Source: [Actinomadura] parvosata subsp. kistnae (GTDB taxonomy: Bacteria > Actinomycetota > Actinomycetes > Streptosporangiales > Streptosporangiaceae). From it: DNA of 64,000 nucleotides. Shown piece by piece: positions 1 to 7,966 of the stretch. The translations under genes and the position numbers were made by a program. The notes beneath the pieces are model-generated. The model was not told the DNA's origin. It ran no database searches and was given only the letters and a program-made list of their open reading frames with translations. Numbering within the stretch: the first letter of the stretch is position 1; each line of letters starts with the position of its first letter. The DNA lies in NCBI RefSeq assembly GCF_900323885.1, contig NZ_OOHJ01000022.1:620001-684000 (forward strand), written 5' to 3'.

Positions 1-79
1 CGCGGGACGGCTGGTCGAGGGCGTCCTCAAGGTAGGCGGTGAGAAGTTCCGCCAGCTCGTCGCAGGTGAACCGCTTCAC
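1..79 (-). CDS. Anti-sigma factor, zinc-finger (zf-HC2) type, 5' end only
   Basis: Only the first ~26 codons lie inside the window. Reading from a GTG at 79 gives VKRFTCDELAELLTAYLEDA, the usual opening of zf-HC2 anti-sigma factors (C-D-E-L then an L-T-A-Y-L-E helix), whose His/Cys residues bind zinc. An in-frame GTG at 118 is an alternative start that adds 13 residues. The gene lies just downstream of the sigma factor that ends at 160 and on the same strand, the normal arrangement for an ECF sigma/anti-sigma pair. By family knowledge it would hold the upstream sigma factor inactive until a signal releases it. Everything after the first helix, including any membrane segment, is outside the window. 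Confidence 0.7.
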   Translation of the reverse strand, partial: MKRFTCDELAELLTAYLEDALDQPSR

Positions 80-159
80 GACGTTGACCGCCCTCGTCTC
101 TGGGATGAACCGTTTCACTCATTGTCGCCGTTGTATCGGCCTGATGGGGCCGCGCAAAC

Positions 160-825
160 TCATTCGGGCTGTTTGACGGACTCGTAGTAGTCCGCCAGCC
201 AGCCGCGTACCGCGGTGCGGGCGCGGTGCAGCAGCACCCGCTGGTTGGCCGCCGAGATCTCCAGGATCTCGCAGACCTCGTCGGAGGTGCACCCCTCCAC
301 GTCACGCAGGGTGATCACGACCCGCTGCCGGGGCGGCAGCCGCCCCAGCGCCTCGGCGATCAGCACGCGCACCTCCGCCGCCAGCGCCTCCCCCTCGGGC
401 GTCGGCCACCCCGAGGCGCCGTCCACCCGGGCGCCCTGGGCCGCCGCGCCGAGGTCCGCGAACACGTCACCGTCGCGTTCGAACGCGCTCCACGGCAGCG
501 TACGGCTCTCCCGCACGCCGCGCTTCTTCGCGGTGTTGACCAGGATGCGGAACACCCACGTCTTGACGGAGGCGCGCCCCTCGAAGGCGTCGATCCCGTC
601 GATCACCGCCAGCCAGGTGTCCTGCACGACCTCCTCGGCGGAGTGGTCGGTGGACACGTAGGACCTGGCGACCCGGAGCATGCCCCTGGACCAGGTGTCG
701 AGCAGCGCCGCGAACATCGCCTCGTCGCCGTCGCGCAGGGCGCCGACGACGATGTCATCCGGGGGCAGCCCGCCGCCCTCGAAAGACCCCACGATCGCTC
801 CCCCTCCGGTCGAACGCTGGGACAT
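160..825 (-). CDS. RNA polymerase sigma factor, sigma-70 family, ECF subgroup
   Basis: A 221-residue ECF sigma factor. The sigma-2 region (about residues 25-95) contains the helix ending EEVVQDTWLAVIDGIDAF and the -10 recognition segment ASVKTWVFRILVNTAKKRG. The sigma-4 region (about 145-205) reads LPPRQRVVITLRDVEGCTSDEV followed by a DNA-recognition helix. I chose the ATG at 825 because GGAGGTGAG sits directly before it; the reading frame is open 18 codons further up to 879 without such a site. It is followed after ~80 bases by a zinc-finger anti-sigma gene, so it is probably controlled by protein-protein sequestration. The target regulon cannot be told from the sequence. Confidence 0.9.
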   Translation of the reverse strand: MSQRSTGGGAIVGSFEGGGLPPDDIVVGALRDGDEAMFAALLDTWSRGMLRVARSYVSTDHSAEEVVQDTWLAVIDGIDAFEGRASVKTWVFRILVNTAKKRGVRESRTLPWSAFERDGDVFADLGAAAQGARVDGASGWPTPEGEALAAEVRVLIAEALGRLPPRQRVVITLRDVEGCTSDEVCEILEISAANQRVLLHRARTAVRGWLADYYESVKQPE

Positions 826-1009
826 CTCACCTCCGAGACCGAACCCGAGCCCGGCCCCACCCCACCTCCGGCGGGACACCGCTCAGGTTAATCTCCCCCA
901 CTGACGTTTCCCCGGCACCACCACCCGTAGCCCTCCCATGTACGACTTGTCCCGACACACCCACCCCTCCACCACCCCCACCGCCCCGCATCCCGCCCAC
1001 ACCACGCCC

Positions 1010-1725
1010 TCCGCTGCGTGCCCACGCGGTGCGGCGGGGGCGGTGCCGTGGCCGTGCTGGGCACCGTGGCCCAAGCTGGGCGCCGTGCCCGAGCTGGCCG
1101 CCATGCGCGTGGCGCCGGGCTCCGCCGCACACCCTCCCGCCGACCCGGCGCTTCGACGCGAGCCGTCGCACCGTGGCCGCGCGCTGGGTGACTCCACGGC
1201 ACGCTGCGCTGGGCCACGCCACGCGCCGTCGCACAGCGCCGGGCTGGACAGGGCCCCACCTCGCCCGCCGGGCCGTGTTGCGCCCGCCACGCCTCATCCC
1301 GTCCGCGCCCACGCCGCGGCATCACATCCGCGCCGCGCCGCTTCGTGGCCGCGCAATGTGGCGCGGTGCCGTGCCGTGCCCGAGCTGGGCGCCGTGCGCG
1401 TGGCGCCGGACTCCACCGCACACCCTCCCGCCGACGCGGCGCTTGGACGCGAGCTTTCGCACCGCCCGCGTGCTGGGGCACGCCACGGCACGCTGCGCTG
1501 GGCCACGCCACGCTCCGTCGCACTGCGCCGGGCTGGGCAGGGCCCCACCTCACCCGCCGTGCCGCCGTGCGCCCACGAGTGCGCCCACCATGCCGCATTG
1601 CGTTCACCCCCGCGCCGCCGCATCGCGTCCGCGCCGCTCCGCTTCGTGCCCGTGCGGTGTGGCGCGGGCGGTGCGGTGCCCGAGCCGGGCGCCGTGGGCG
1701 TGGCGCCGGACTCGGGCGGGGGCTG
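1010..1725. repeat. Imperfect direct-repeat array, ~291-300 bp unit
   Basis: The 960 bases between the sigma factor start (825) and the TerC gene end (1788) hold no gene I can support. They contain an array of diverged direct repeats. The landmark GTGCCCGAGCTG occurs at 1085 and 1376, and as GTGCCCGAGCCG at 1676, giving periods of 291 and 300. Each landmark is followed by (G)GCGCCGTGCGCGTGGCGCCG or a close variant. Two full and two partial units are visible. A shorter ~18-base motif (AGCTGGGCGCCGTGCCCG) recurs around 1057-1100. Several reading frames stay open only because of extreme GC content, and none has a ribosome binding site or a recognisable protein. Confidence 0.7.
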
Positions 1726-1787
1726 TCCGGAGCGGGGGCCGGCGTGGCGGAGGGGGCGGGCGGGCGTCGGGGCGGCCGGGAGGTGGG

Positions 1788-2843
1788 TCAGCGTTCGCCG
1801 GCCGGTTCCTCCACCGGCTCCACCGGCTCCACCTGCGCGGCGGGAGAGGGGCGGAGGCGGTCGCGGTGGTTGGCTAGGAGGCTGGTGGCCGTGACGGTGA
1901 TCAGGACGGCCACGATGACCCCCAGCGAGGCCAGGGTCGGGATTTCCGGGACCCACGTCCACACCCCGTGCGCCCAGTGCAGGATGAGCTTCACCCCGAT
2001 GAAGGCGAGGATGACGCTGAGCCCGTGGTTGAGGTGGCGCAGCTTGGTGAGGACGCCCTGGAGGACGAAGTACAGCGCTCTCAGTCCGAGCAGGGCGAAC
2101 GCGTTGGTGGCGAAGACGAGGAACGGGTCTTCGGTGACGCCGTACACGGCGGGTACGGAGTCGACGGCGAAGACGATGTCGGTGGCCAGGATGGCGACGG
2201 CGGCGAGGGCGAGCGGGGTGAGGGCGAGCCGGCCGCGTTCGCGGACGACGAGGCGGGAGCCGCGGTAGTCCTCGGTGACGGGGACGAAGCGGCGGACGAA
2301 GCGGACGGAACGCATGGAGGAGATGTCCACTTCCTGTTCGTCGCCGCGCAGCACGTCCTTGATGATCTTGCCGGCGGTGACGATGAGGATGGCGCCGAAC
2401 AGCAGGAAGGCCCAGGTGCCGCTCTGGAGGGCGGCGGCGCCGAGCCAGATGAAGATGACGCGCAGCACGAGCGCCCCGACGATCCCGTACAGCAGGACCT
2501 GCCTGGCGAGTGCGGACGGCACCGCGAAGGCGGCGAGCAGCAGCATGAAGACGAACAGGTTGTCCACTGACAGCGACTTCTCCACCACGAACCCGGTGTA
2601 GAACTCGACCGCCGCGCCGCCCCCGTGGCCGGCCCACAGGTAGAGGCCGAAGAGCACGGGCAGCAGCAGGTAGAAGACGGACCAGGCGACCGACGCGCGC
2701 ATGCTCTCCTCGCGCGGGCGGCGGGTGATGAGCAGGTCGATGAGCAGGAGCAGGAGCAGGGCGGCCACCGTGACGGCCCACAGTGTGGGCGATGCGATGG
2801 TGCGCAGCGGCTCGGCGGCATGCAGGATTGTCCCCGCGGACAT
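1788..2843 (-). CDS. TerC family integral membrane protein (probable Mn2+/metal exporter)
   Basis: A 351-residue membrane protein of the TerC/Alx family with about nine hydrophobic helices. Family signatures visible are the acidic motif VEKSLSVDNLFVF in an early helix, and later ATDIVFAVDSVPAVYGVTED with FATNAFALLGLRALYF. The acidic residues in these helices are thought to bind the transported metal. Family members in Escherichia coli (Alx) and Bacillus export manganese. The ATG at 2843 is preceded by GGGAGGT; an earlier in-frame start at 2870 would lie inside the leader hairpin. The C-terminal ~25 residues are Pro/Glu/Val-rich and probably disordered. The gene is monocistronic and lies behind a probable Mn2+ riboswitch, which agrees with a role in metal homeostasis. 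Confidence 0.9.
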   Translation of the reverse strand: MSAGTILHAAEPLRTIASPTLWAVTVAALLLLLLIDLLITRRPREESMRASVAWSVFYLLLPVLFGLYLWAGHGGGAAVEFYTGFVVEKSLSVDNLFVFMLLLAAFAVPSALARQVLLYGIVGALVLRVIFIWLGAAALQSGTWAFLLFGAILIVTAGKIIKDVLRGDEQEVDISSMRSVRFVRRFVPVTEDYRGSRLVVRERGRLALTPLALAAVAILATDIVFAVDSVPAVYGVTEDPFLVFATNAFALLGLRALYFVLQGVLTKLRHLNHGLSVILAFIGVKLILHWAHGVWTWVPEIPTLASLGVIVAVLITVTATSLLANHRDRLRPSPAAQVEPVEPVEEPAGER

Positions 2844-2850
2844 GGGAATA

Positions 2851-2966
2851 CCTCCCTCGAACAGATCCAACCGTTCGAGGTCTCCTTCACCCAGCGGGTG
2901 GCCGCCCGGGGACGCGCGGGACGTCCGTACTGACCGGGCCGGCTCTTGTGAAGTACTCCCCTCGCC
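2851..2966 (-). ncRNA. Probable yybP-ykoY (Mn2+) riboswitch in the TerC leader
   Basis: On the minus strand the leader reads GGGGAGTACTTC at 2962-2951, then GGTCAGTACGGACG around 2937-2924, and GGGTGAAGGAGACCTCG at about 2891-2875. These match by eye the conserved blocks of the yybP-ykoY aptamer (GGGGAGUA at the 5' side, and the second internal loop with a GAGACC-like segment), in the form seen before actinobacterial terC genes. Downstream an 8-bp hairpin (CCTCGAAC at about 2880-2873 pairing with GTTCGAGG at about 2862-2855) directly abuts the GGGAGGT ribosome binding site, so it could control access to it. Position and downstream gene both fit; no covariance search was possible. Confidence 0.65.
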
Positions 2967-3026
2967 GGGTTCAGACTAGATCAAACGGGGACATCCCTCC
3001 ACCCCGAAGGTGGCCCGAGGTCACGC

Positions 3027-3062
3027 TTGACGGGACAATTGAACGAAATTTTAAATTCGGTC
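3027..3062 (+). promoter_or_regulatory. Promoter of the TetR gene, leaderless
   Basis: TTGACG at 3027-3032 and TTTAAA at 3050-3055 are separated by 17 bases. The predicted transcription start, about 7 bases past the -10 box, coincides with the ATG at 3063, so the mRNA would be leaderless. The AT-rich stretch GAAATTTTAAATTC (about 3045-3058) is an imperfect palindrome over the -10 box and is a possible autoregulatory operator. Confidence 0.65.
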
Positions 3063-3719
3063 ATGGGACGCATCGCGGGAGTGACGGCCGCGGAGACGCG
3101 GGAGCGGCTGCTGCTCGCCGCCGCCGAGGTCTTCGCCGAGCGCGGGTACGACGGCACGCGGGTGGCGGACATCGCCGCCGCCGCCGGGGTGAGCAACGGC
3201 GCCCTGTACGCGCATTTCGGCTCGAAGGCGGAGCTGCTCGTGGCGGCCCTGCGCGCGCACGGGAGGAACCAGCTGGCGAGCCTGTTCGAGGCCGATCCCG
3301 ACCGGTCGGCGACGGAGCTGCTGCTGGCGATCGGCCGCACGCTGAACCGGCGGCGCGACCCGCCCGGGCATCTGATCGTGGAGGCGCTGGTCGCGGCGCG
3401 CCGGGACGAGGACGTGGCGGGGCCGATGCGCGACTACGTGGGCGAGCGGGCGGCCTGGATCGCCGATCTCGTACGGGTGGCGCAGGGCGACGACGAGCTG
3501 GACCCGGCGCTGTCGCCGGACGCGGTGGCGCACTTCTGCCTGCTGCTCGGGATGGGCAGCGCCCTGGTCACGCCGGATCTGCACGGGGTGGGGGACGAGG
3601 AGTGGGCGGCGCTCCTGGCCCGGGTCGTGACCGCCCTGGCCCCACCCGAAAAGGAGACCGCCCCGCCCCCACCCGAGAACGAGACCGCCCTGCCCCCACC
3701 CGGAGACGAATCCGATTAG
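3063..3719 (+). CDS. TetR/AcrR family transcriptional regulator
   Basis: A 218-residue TetR-type repressor. Residues ~10-55 form the helix-turn-helix: TRERLLLAAAEVFAERGYDG, then VADIAAAAGVSNGALYAHF with the usual Y-x-H-F end. The rest is the helical ligand-binding domain. I start at the ATG at 3063 rather than the TTG at 3027, because that TTG is part of a -35 promoter box. The last ~25 residues are a low-complexity tail with PPEKETAPPPPENETALPPP repeats, which is unusual for the family. It is divergent from the TerC gene (shared control region 2967-3062), which suggests local or self regulation, but no ligand can be assigned. Confidence 0.9.
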   Translation: MGRIAGVTAAETRERLLLAAAEVFAERGYDGTRVADIAAAAGVSNGALYAHFGSKAELLVAALRAHGRNQLASLFEADPDRSATELLLAIGRTLNRRRDPPGHLIVEALVAARRDEDVAGPMRDYVGERAAWIADLVRVAQGDDELDPALSPDAVAHFCLLLGMGSALVTPDLHGVGDEEWAALLARVVTALAPPEKETAPPPPENETALPPPGDESD

Positions 3720-3992
3720 GCGCAGGACAGTCGGGCGGCGGCCCAGTCGCCGTGGTTGCCGCTCGGCGATGCGCAGCCGCCACTCGCCGTCGAGGATGGC
3801 GATTCCACTCCTGGCAAAAGAGGCGCTGAGGGTGCTGGGGCTGCTGACAAGCGGGTTGGCTCCCGTTATGTCCACCATCGGCCCACGAGGAAGACAACCG
3901 GTTGCAGACCGCGCGGAAGCGGCGACCGCCCTGGAAATCACCGTCGCCGTGGTGTTCGCTGACGGCGACGTTCCTCGGCAGAGGGAGAAGCC
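3720..3992. other. Intergenic region without a supported gene
   Basis: The 273 bases between the TetR gene and the amine oxidase gene contain short open frames on both strands. The longest on the plus strand is 3769-3996, giving a 75-residue peptide that includes MAIPLLAKEALRVLGLLTSG. None has a good ribosome binding site or a recognisable domain, and base composition is less biased than in the flanking genes. It may be a decayed gene fragment plus the amine oxidase promoter region. Confidence 0.4.
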
Positions 3993-5906
3993 ATGACCGC
4001 CACGCCGCACCCGCTCGACCCGCTGACGCCAGGCGAGATCGCGGCCGCCCGTACCGTGCTGGCCGCCGCCGGGCTGATCAAGGACACCATCCGCTTCGCG
4101 TATCTCGGGCTGGAGGAGCCGCCCAAGGACGCGCTGCTCGCGTACGCGCCGGGCGACCCGATGGACCGCAGGGTCCGGGTCCTGCTGCTCGACACCGCCG
4201 GGGCCGCGACCCGCGACGTGGTCGTCTCGCTCACCAGGGGGACGATCGACGCCGACCGCACCCTGGACCCCGTGATGGACGGCCAGCCGCCGGTGCTGGA
4301 CGCGGAGTTCGGGATCGTGGAGGAGGTGCTGGCCACCGACGAGCGGTGGATCGCCGCGCTCAAGAGCCGGGGCCTGGACGTCTCCAAGGTCAGGGTGGCG
4401 CCGCTGTCGGCCGGGGTGTACGCCGACGAGTACCCCGGCGAGTCGGGCCGCCGCATCCTGCGCGGGCTCGCGTTCGTGCAGGAGCACGAGAAGGACCACG
4501 CCTGGGCGCACCCGGTGGACGGCCTCGTCGCGTACGTGGACGTGCTGAACCGGACCGTGGACCAGGTGCTGGACTCCGGCCCGGTGCCGATCCCGGCCGG
4601 CTCGGGCAACTTCGATGACCCCGCCGTCACCGGCCCGCCGCGCACCACGCAGCGGCCGATCGAGATCACCCAGCCGGAGGGGCCCAGCTTCACGCTGGAG
4701 GGCGGCCTGCTGCGCTGGGAGAACTGGTCGCTGCGCCTCGGCTTCGACGCCCGCGAGGGGCTGATCCTGCACCAGATCGCCTTCCACGACCGGGACGCGG
4801 GCCGCGAGCGGCCGATCGTGCACCGGGCCTCGATCGCCGAGATGGTCGTGCCCTACGCCGACCCCTCCCCGGTGCGCTCGTGGCAGAACTACTTCGACGC
4901 CGGCGAGTACCTGCTCGGCCAGTACGCCAACGCCCTGGAGCGCGGCTGCGACTGCGTCGGCGAGATCACCTACCTCGACGCCGTCATCGCCGACGAGCAC
5001 GGCGTCCCGCGCACGCTGCCGAACGCGATCTGCCTGCACGAGGAGGACCACGGCATCCTGTGGAAGCACACGGACCTGTGGACGGGCTCCGCGGAGGTCC
5101 GCCGCCAGCGCCGGCTGGTGCTGTCGTTCTTCACCACGGTCGGCAACTACGACTACGGCTTCTACTGGTACCTGTATCTCGACGGCACGATCGCGTTCGA
5201 GGCCAAGGCGACCGGGGTGCTGTTCACCTCCGCCTATCCGCCGGACGGGTCCGACCACGCGTCGGAGGTGGCGCCGGGGCTGGGCGCGCCCTACCACCAG
5301 CACCTGTTCTGTGCCCGCCTGGACATGGCGGTGGACGGGCCGGCCAACCGGGTGGAGGAGGTCGATCTGGCCCGGGTGCCGATGGGGCCGGGCAACCCGC
5401 GCGGCAACGCCTTCACCTACCGGCGTACCCCGCTGACCAGGGAGAGCGGGGCCCAGCGGGACGCGGACGCGTCGGTGGGCCGCACCTGGCAGATCACGAA
5501 CCCGGCGGCGCTCAACGCGTTGGGCCGGCCGGTCGCGTACGCGTTGCAGCCGGAGGGCCGGCCGGTGCTGCTGGCCGCGCCCGGCTCGTCCATCGCGAAG
5601 CGGGCCGCGTTCGCGACGAGGCACCTGTGGGTGACCGCGTACGACCCGGACGAGCGGTATCCGGCGGGTTTCCTCGTCAACCAGCATCCGGGCGGGGCGG
5701 GGCTGCCCGCGTTCGCCGCCGCCGACCGCGACCTCGACGGCCGCTCGCTCGTCGTCTGGCACGTCTTCGGGCTCACGCACGTGCCGCGGCCGGAGGACTG
5801 GCCCATCATGCCGGTCGAGCGCACGGGTTTCTCACTGCGGCCGGTCGGTTTCTTCGACCGTAATCCGACGCTGGACGTTCCCGCGCATCACGGGCACGGA
5901 GCCTGA
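3993..5906 (+). CDS. Primary-amine oxidase, copper/TPQ type
   Basis: A 637-residue copper amine oxidase, which oxidises primary amines (tyramine, phenylethylamine or histamine types) to aldehyde, H2O2 and ammonia. The cofactor precursor is Tyr386 in VGNYDYGFYW, which is self-processed to topaquinone. The catalytic base is Asp302 in NYFDAGEY. Copper ligands are His435 and His437 (YHQHLF) and a third His near 596 in THVPRPEDWPIMP. The N-terminal N2/N3-like domains cover ~1-230. Length is typical of bacterial cytoplasmic forms, and there is no signal peptide. The ATG at 3993 is preceded by AGGGAGAAG. A hairpin terminator follows at 5918. The substrate cannot be fixed from sequence. Confidence 0.95.
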   Translation: MTATPHPLDPLTPGEIAAARTVLAAAGLIKDTIRFAYLGLEEPPKDALLAYAPGDPMDRRVRVLLLDTAGAATRDVVVSLTRGTIDADRTLDPVMDGQPPVLDAEFGIVEEVLATDERWIAALKSRGLDVSKVRVAPLSAGVYADEYPGESGRRILRGLAFVQEHEKDHAWAHPVDGLVAYVDVLNRTVDQVLDSGPVPIPAGSGNFDDPAVTGPPRTTQRPIEITQPEGPSFTLEGGLLRWENWSLRLGFDAREGLILHQIAFHDRDAGRERPIVHRASIAEMVVPYADPSPVRSWQNYFDAGEYLLGQYANALERGCDCVGEITYLDAVIADEHGVPRTLPNAICLHEEDHGILWKHTDLWTGSAEVRRQRRLVLSFFTTVGNYDYGFYWYLYLDGTIAFEAKATGVLFTSAYPPDGSDHASEVAPGLGAPYHQHLFCARLDMAVDGPANRVEEVDLARVPMGPGNPRGNAFTYRRTPLTRESGAQRDADASVGRTWQITNPAALNALGRPVAYALQPEGRPVLLAAPGSSIAKRAAFATRHLWVTAYDPDERYPAGFLVNQHPGGAGLPAFAAADRDLDGRSLVVWHVFGLTHVPRPEDWPIMPVERTGFSLRPVGFFDRNPTLDVPAHHGHGA

Positions 5907-5917
5907 CCTTTCACTCA

Positions 5918-5968
5918 GGCCGGAGCGGCTTTCCGGACTTTTTCGGACCGCTCCGGCCGGTCTTTTTC
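5918..5968 (+). terminator. Rho-independent terminator after the amine oxidase
   Basis: GGCCGGAGCGG (5918-5928) pairs perfectly with CCGCTCCGGCC (5948-5958). An inner TCCGGA/TCGGA stem is present, and the hairpin is followed by GGTCTTTTTC. This is a strong, complete terminator and marks the left border of the next transcription unit. Confidence 0.8.
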
Positions 5969-6409
5969 CCGACACCTCCGCCATCGGGAAATCCCGACCG
6001 CCGAAAACAACTTTCAGCCCTTAACTGCAATTGGGGCGGCTGCTCACGGGTATGCGGGCTTGATATTAACCTGGGCCCCTTGTGGCGGAGGACTCCTATT
6101 GCGTTGTCCCCCGATTTCATGTTTTGATCCGGCTTGTTCGTCAAACCGGCCTCCACCCCCCTCCACTGGCCGGGTCGCGGTAAGGATGTACGGCACTTTT
6201 CTGCTGTCACGCCCGGACCTCCGCCCGGGGGATTGGAGGAGTCCCTTTTCCATGCGAACACCGTCATGGCCGCGCGCACATCGGGCCCGACCGGCCGATC
6301 ATCAATAACGTTCTCAGCCGAGGCATCGGAACGTTCCCACCGGGTTCAATTTTTTCGGAGGTCAAGCTGTCGTGCGCGAAATTCAGGTGAACATTCAACG
6401 GAGGCTGCC
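5969..6409 (+). promoter_or_regulatory. Long leader/control region of the decarboxylase operon
   Basis: About 440 bases of clearly lower GC content than the flanks precede the decarboxylase. Visible elements are: a GGAGGAG site followed by an 18-codon ORF (6252-6308, MRTPSWPRAHRARPADHQ); an inverted repeat AACGTTC (6307-6313) / GAACGTT (6329-6335); and a second ribosome binding site (CGGAGG at about 6356-6361) serving a 13-codon ORF that overlaps the decarboxylase start. No convincing -35/-10 pair could be chosen. The arrangement looks like a leader carrying post-transcriptional control. Confidence 0.5.
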
Positions 6410-6413
6410 TTGA
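6372..6413 (+). CDS. Short upstream ORF (leader peptide) overlapping the decarboxylase start
   Basis: GTG at 6372 opens a 13-codon frame (VREIQVNIQRRLP) ending in TGA at 6411-6413. That stop overlaps the TTG start codon of the decarboxylase (TTGA at 6410-6413). CGGAGG lies 10 bases upstream. Such a start-stop overlap usually means translational coupling. The peptide has no recognisable function and may simply deliver ribosomes to the weak TTG start. Confidence 0.4.
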   Translation: MREIQVNIQRRLP

Positions 6414-7966
6414 CACCATCCGGGCCGCAGGAGCCGGAGCTCTCCGCCCCGCCTGCCGATCCTGGCGGGCTCACGCTCAAACCGTTCGACGTCCGGCTGT
6501 TCCGAGAGAGCTCCGAGACGACCGTGGCCAAGCTCGAGAAACACCTGGCCGACCTGTCACTCAAAGGGCTGTCGCTGACCGAGCCCGCCGTGCTGTCGCG
6601 GGCGGCCAGGGCCCTGATGACGACGGAGCGGGAGCACATCGCCGGGTACGACGAGGACCGGCTCGCCGCCATCATCGACCTGTACGTCAAGACTGGCATC
6701 CAGGTGCACTCCCCCGGCTACATGGGCCGGCAGTTCTCCAGCACCGTCCCGCTGGCCGGCGTCATCGACTTCGTCAGCTCCGTGGTCAACCAGCCGTCGT
6801 CGTTCTACGAGGCCGGCCAGCTCCCCAACGTGGTCGAGAAGATCATGGCCGACGAGCTCAACCGCTTCATCGGCTGGCCGGCCGACAGCTTCGCCATGGT
6901 GACGACGTCGGGCGGCTCGCTGGCGAACCTGACCGCGATGCTGGCCGCCAGGAACGACCGCTTCCCCGGCTTCTGGTCGGAGGGCAGCGCGGCCTACCTG
7001 GGCCAGGCCCGTCCCGCCATCGCCGTCGGGGACGACGTGCACTACAGCGTCTCCCGCACCGCGGGCGTCATGGGCATCGGTGAGGCCCAGATCGTCCGGC
7101 TGCCGCTGAACGCGGCGCAGCAGATCGACATGGACGCGGTGCGCCCGGCGCTGGACGCGGCGGAGCGGCGCGGCCTGGGCGTCTTCTGCCTCGTGGCCTC
7201 GGCCGGCACCACGTCGGTCGGCGCGTTCGACCCGATCGACCGCCTCGCCGAGGTCGCCAGGGAACGCGACATCTGGCTGCACGTGGACGGCGCGCACGGC
7301 GCCAGCCTGCTGGTGTCGGACCAGCTGCGCCACCGGCTCAAGGGCATCGAGCTGGCCGACTCGCTGACGTGGGACGCGCACAAGATGATGTTCACGCCCG
7401 CGCCGTGCACGCTGCTGTTCTACCGGGAGAAGGACAAGAGCCGGCGCGCCTTCCGCCAGCGCGCCAGCTACGTCTTCGACGAGGACCCGGACGTCTACAC
7501 CGCCATGGACAGCGGCGGCAAGACGATCGAGTGCACCAAACGCCCCATGATCATGCCGCTCTGGGTCGTGTGGGCCATGTACGGCCGCGCCCTGTTCGCG
7601 GAGAAGATCGAGTACCTGTGCCGGCTGACCAGGGACGTCCACCGCGTCCTCCAGGCAGAGCCGGACTTCGAGACCACGCACTACCCCGAGTCCAACATCC
7701 TGTGCTTCCGCTACCGCCCCGGCTGGGTGCGGGAGGAGGACGTGCACCGCCTCCAGGTGACGGTCAGGGACCGCGTCAAGAGCCGGGGCACGTTCTTCAT
7801 CTCGAAGGTGGACGTGGCCGGCGTGGCCGCGCTGCGCGTCGTGATGATGAACCACCTGATCACCGAGGAGCACTTCCGGATGCTGCTCGACGAGATCAGG
7901 GCGGTGGGCGAGGAGTTGTGCGGCAACCGGCAGAACGATCAGCAGCGAGTGGGAGGACGCCGATGA
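6410..7966 (+). CDS. Pyridoxal-phosphate-dependent decarboxylase (group II, aspartate aminotransferase fold)
   Basis: A 518-residue fold-type I PLP enzyme of the aromatic-L-amino-acid / glutamate / diaminobutyrate decarboxylase family. The cofactor lysine is Lys325 in SLTWDAHKMMFTP, preceded by HVDGAHGAS (the Asp and His that contact the PLP ring). The segment VTTSGGSLANLTAML holds the phosphate-binding Ser/Gly cluster. The start is TTG at 6410 with GGAGG 5 bases upstream; the frame continues open to 6134, but that extra part is leader sequence. Its stop overlaps the start of the next gene (ATGA), so the two are translationally coupled. Substrate is unknown. It is the first enzyme of an operon with an adenylating enzyme and four AidA/PixA-like proteins. 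Confidence 0.9.
   Translation: MTPSGPQEPELSAPPADPGGLTLKPFDVRLFRESSETTVAKLEKHLADLSLKGLSLTEPAVLSRAARALMTTEREHIAGYDEDRLAAIIDLYVKTGIQVHSPGYMGRQFSSTVPLAGVIDFVSSVVNQPSSFYEAGQLPNVVEKIMADELNRFIGWPADSFAMVTTSGGSLANLTAMLAARNDRFPGFWSEGSAAYLGQARPAIAVGDDVHYSVSRTAGVMGIGEAQIVRLPLNAAQQIDMDAVRPALDAAERRGLGVFCLVASAGTTSVGAFDPIDRLAEVARERDIWLHVDGAHGASLLVSDQLRHRLKGIELADSLTWDAHKMMFTPAPCTLLFYREKDKSRRAFRQRASYVFDEDPDVYTAMDSGGKTIECTKRPMIMPLWVVWAMYGRALFAEKIEYLCRLTRDVHRVLQAEPDFETTHYPESNILCFRYRPGWVREEDVHRLQVTVRDRVKSRGTFFISKVDVAGVAALRVVMMNHLITEEHFRMLLDEIRAVGEELCGNRQNDQQRVGGRR

Noticed and set aside
1010..1725. CRISPR array or tRNA cluster as explanation for the repeats
   Set aside because: Units are ~300 bases and diverged, with no short identical repeats and unique spacers. 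No cloverleaf pattern could be drawn.
888..1894. Long open frames on both strands across the repeat array
   Set aside because: They arise from extreme GC content and few stop codons. No start signals, no domain, and several frames are open at once.
3756..3996. Short plus-strand frames before the amine oxidase gene
   Set aside because: No ribosome binding site, no family resemblance, and weak codon bias. Kept only as a possible gene remnant.
6134..6409. N-terminal extension of the decarboxylase frame
   Set aside because: The extension has low GC at third positions, no binding site and a composition like the leader. TTG 6410 has GGAGG and gives normal family length.
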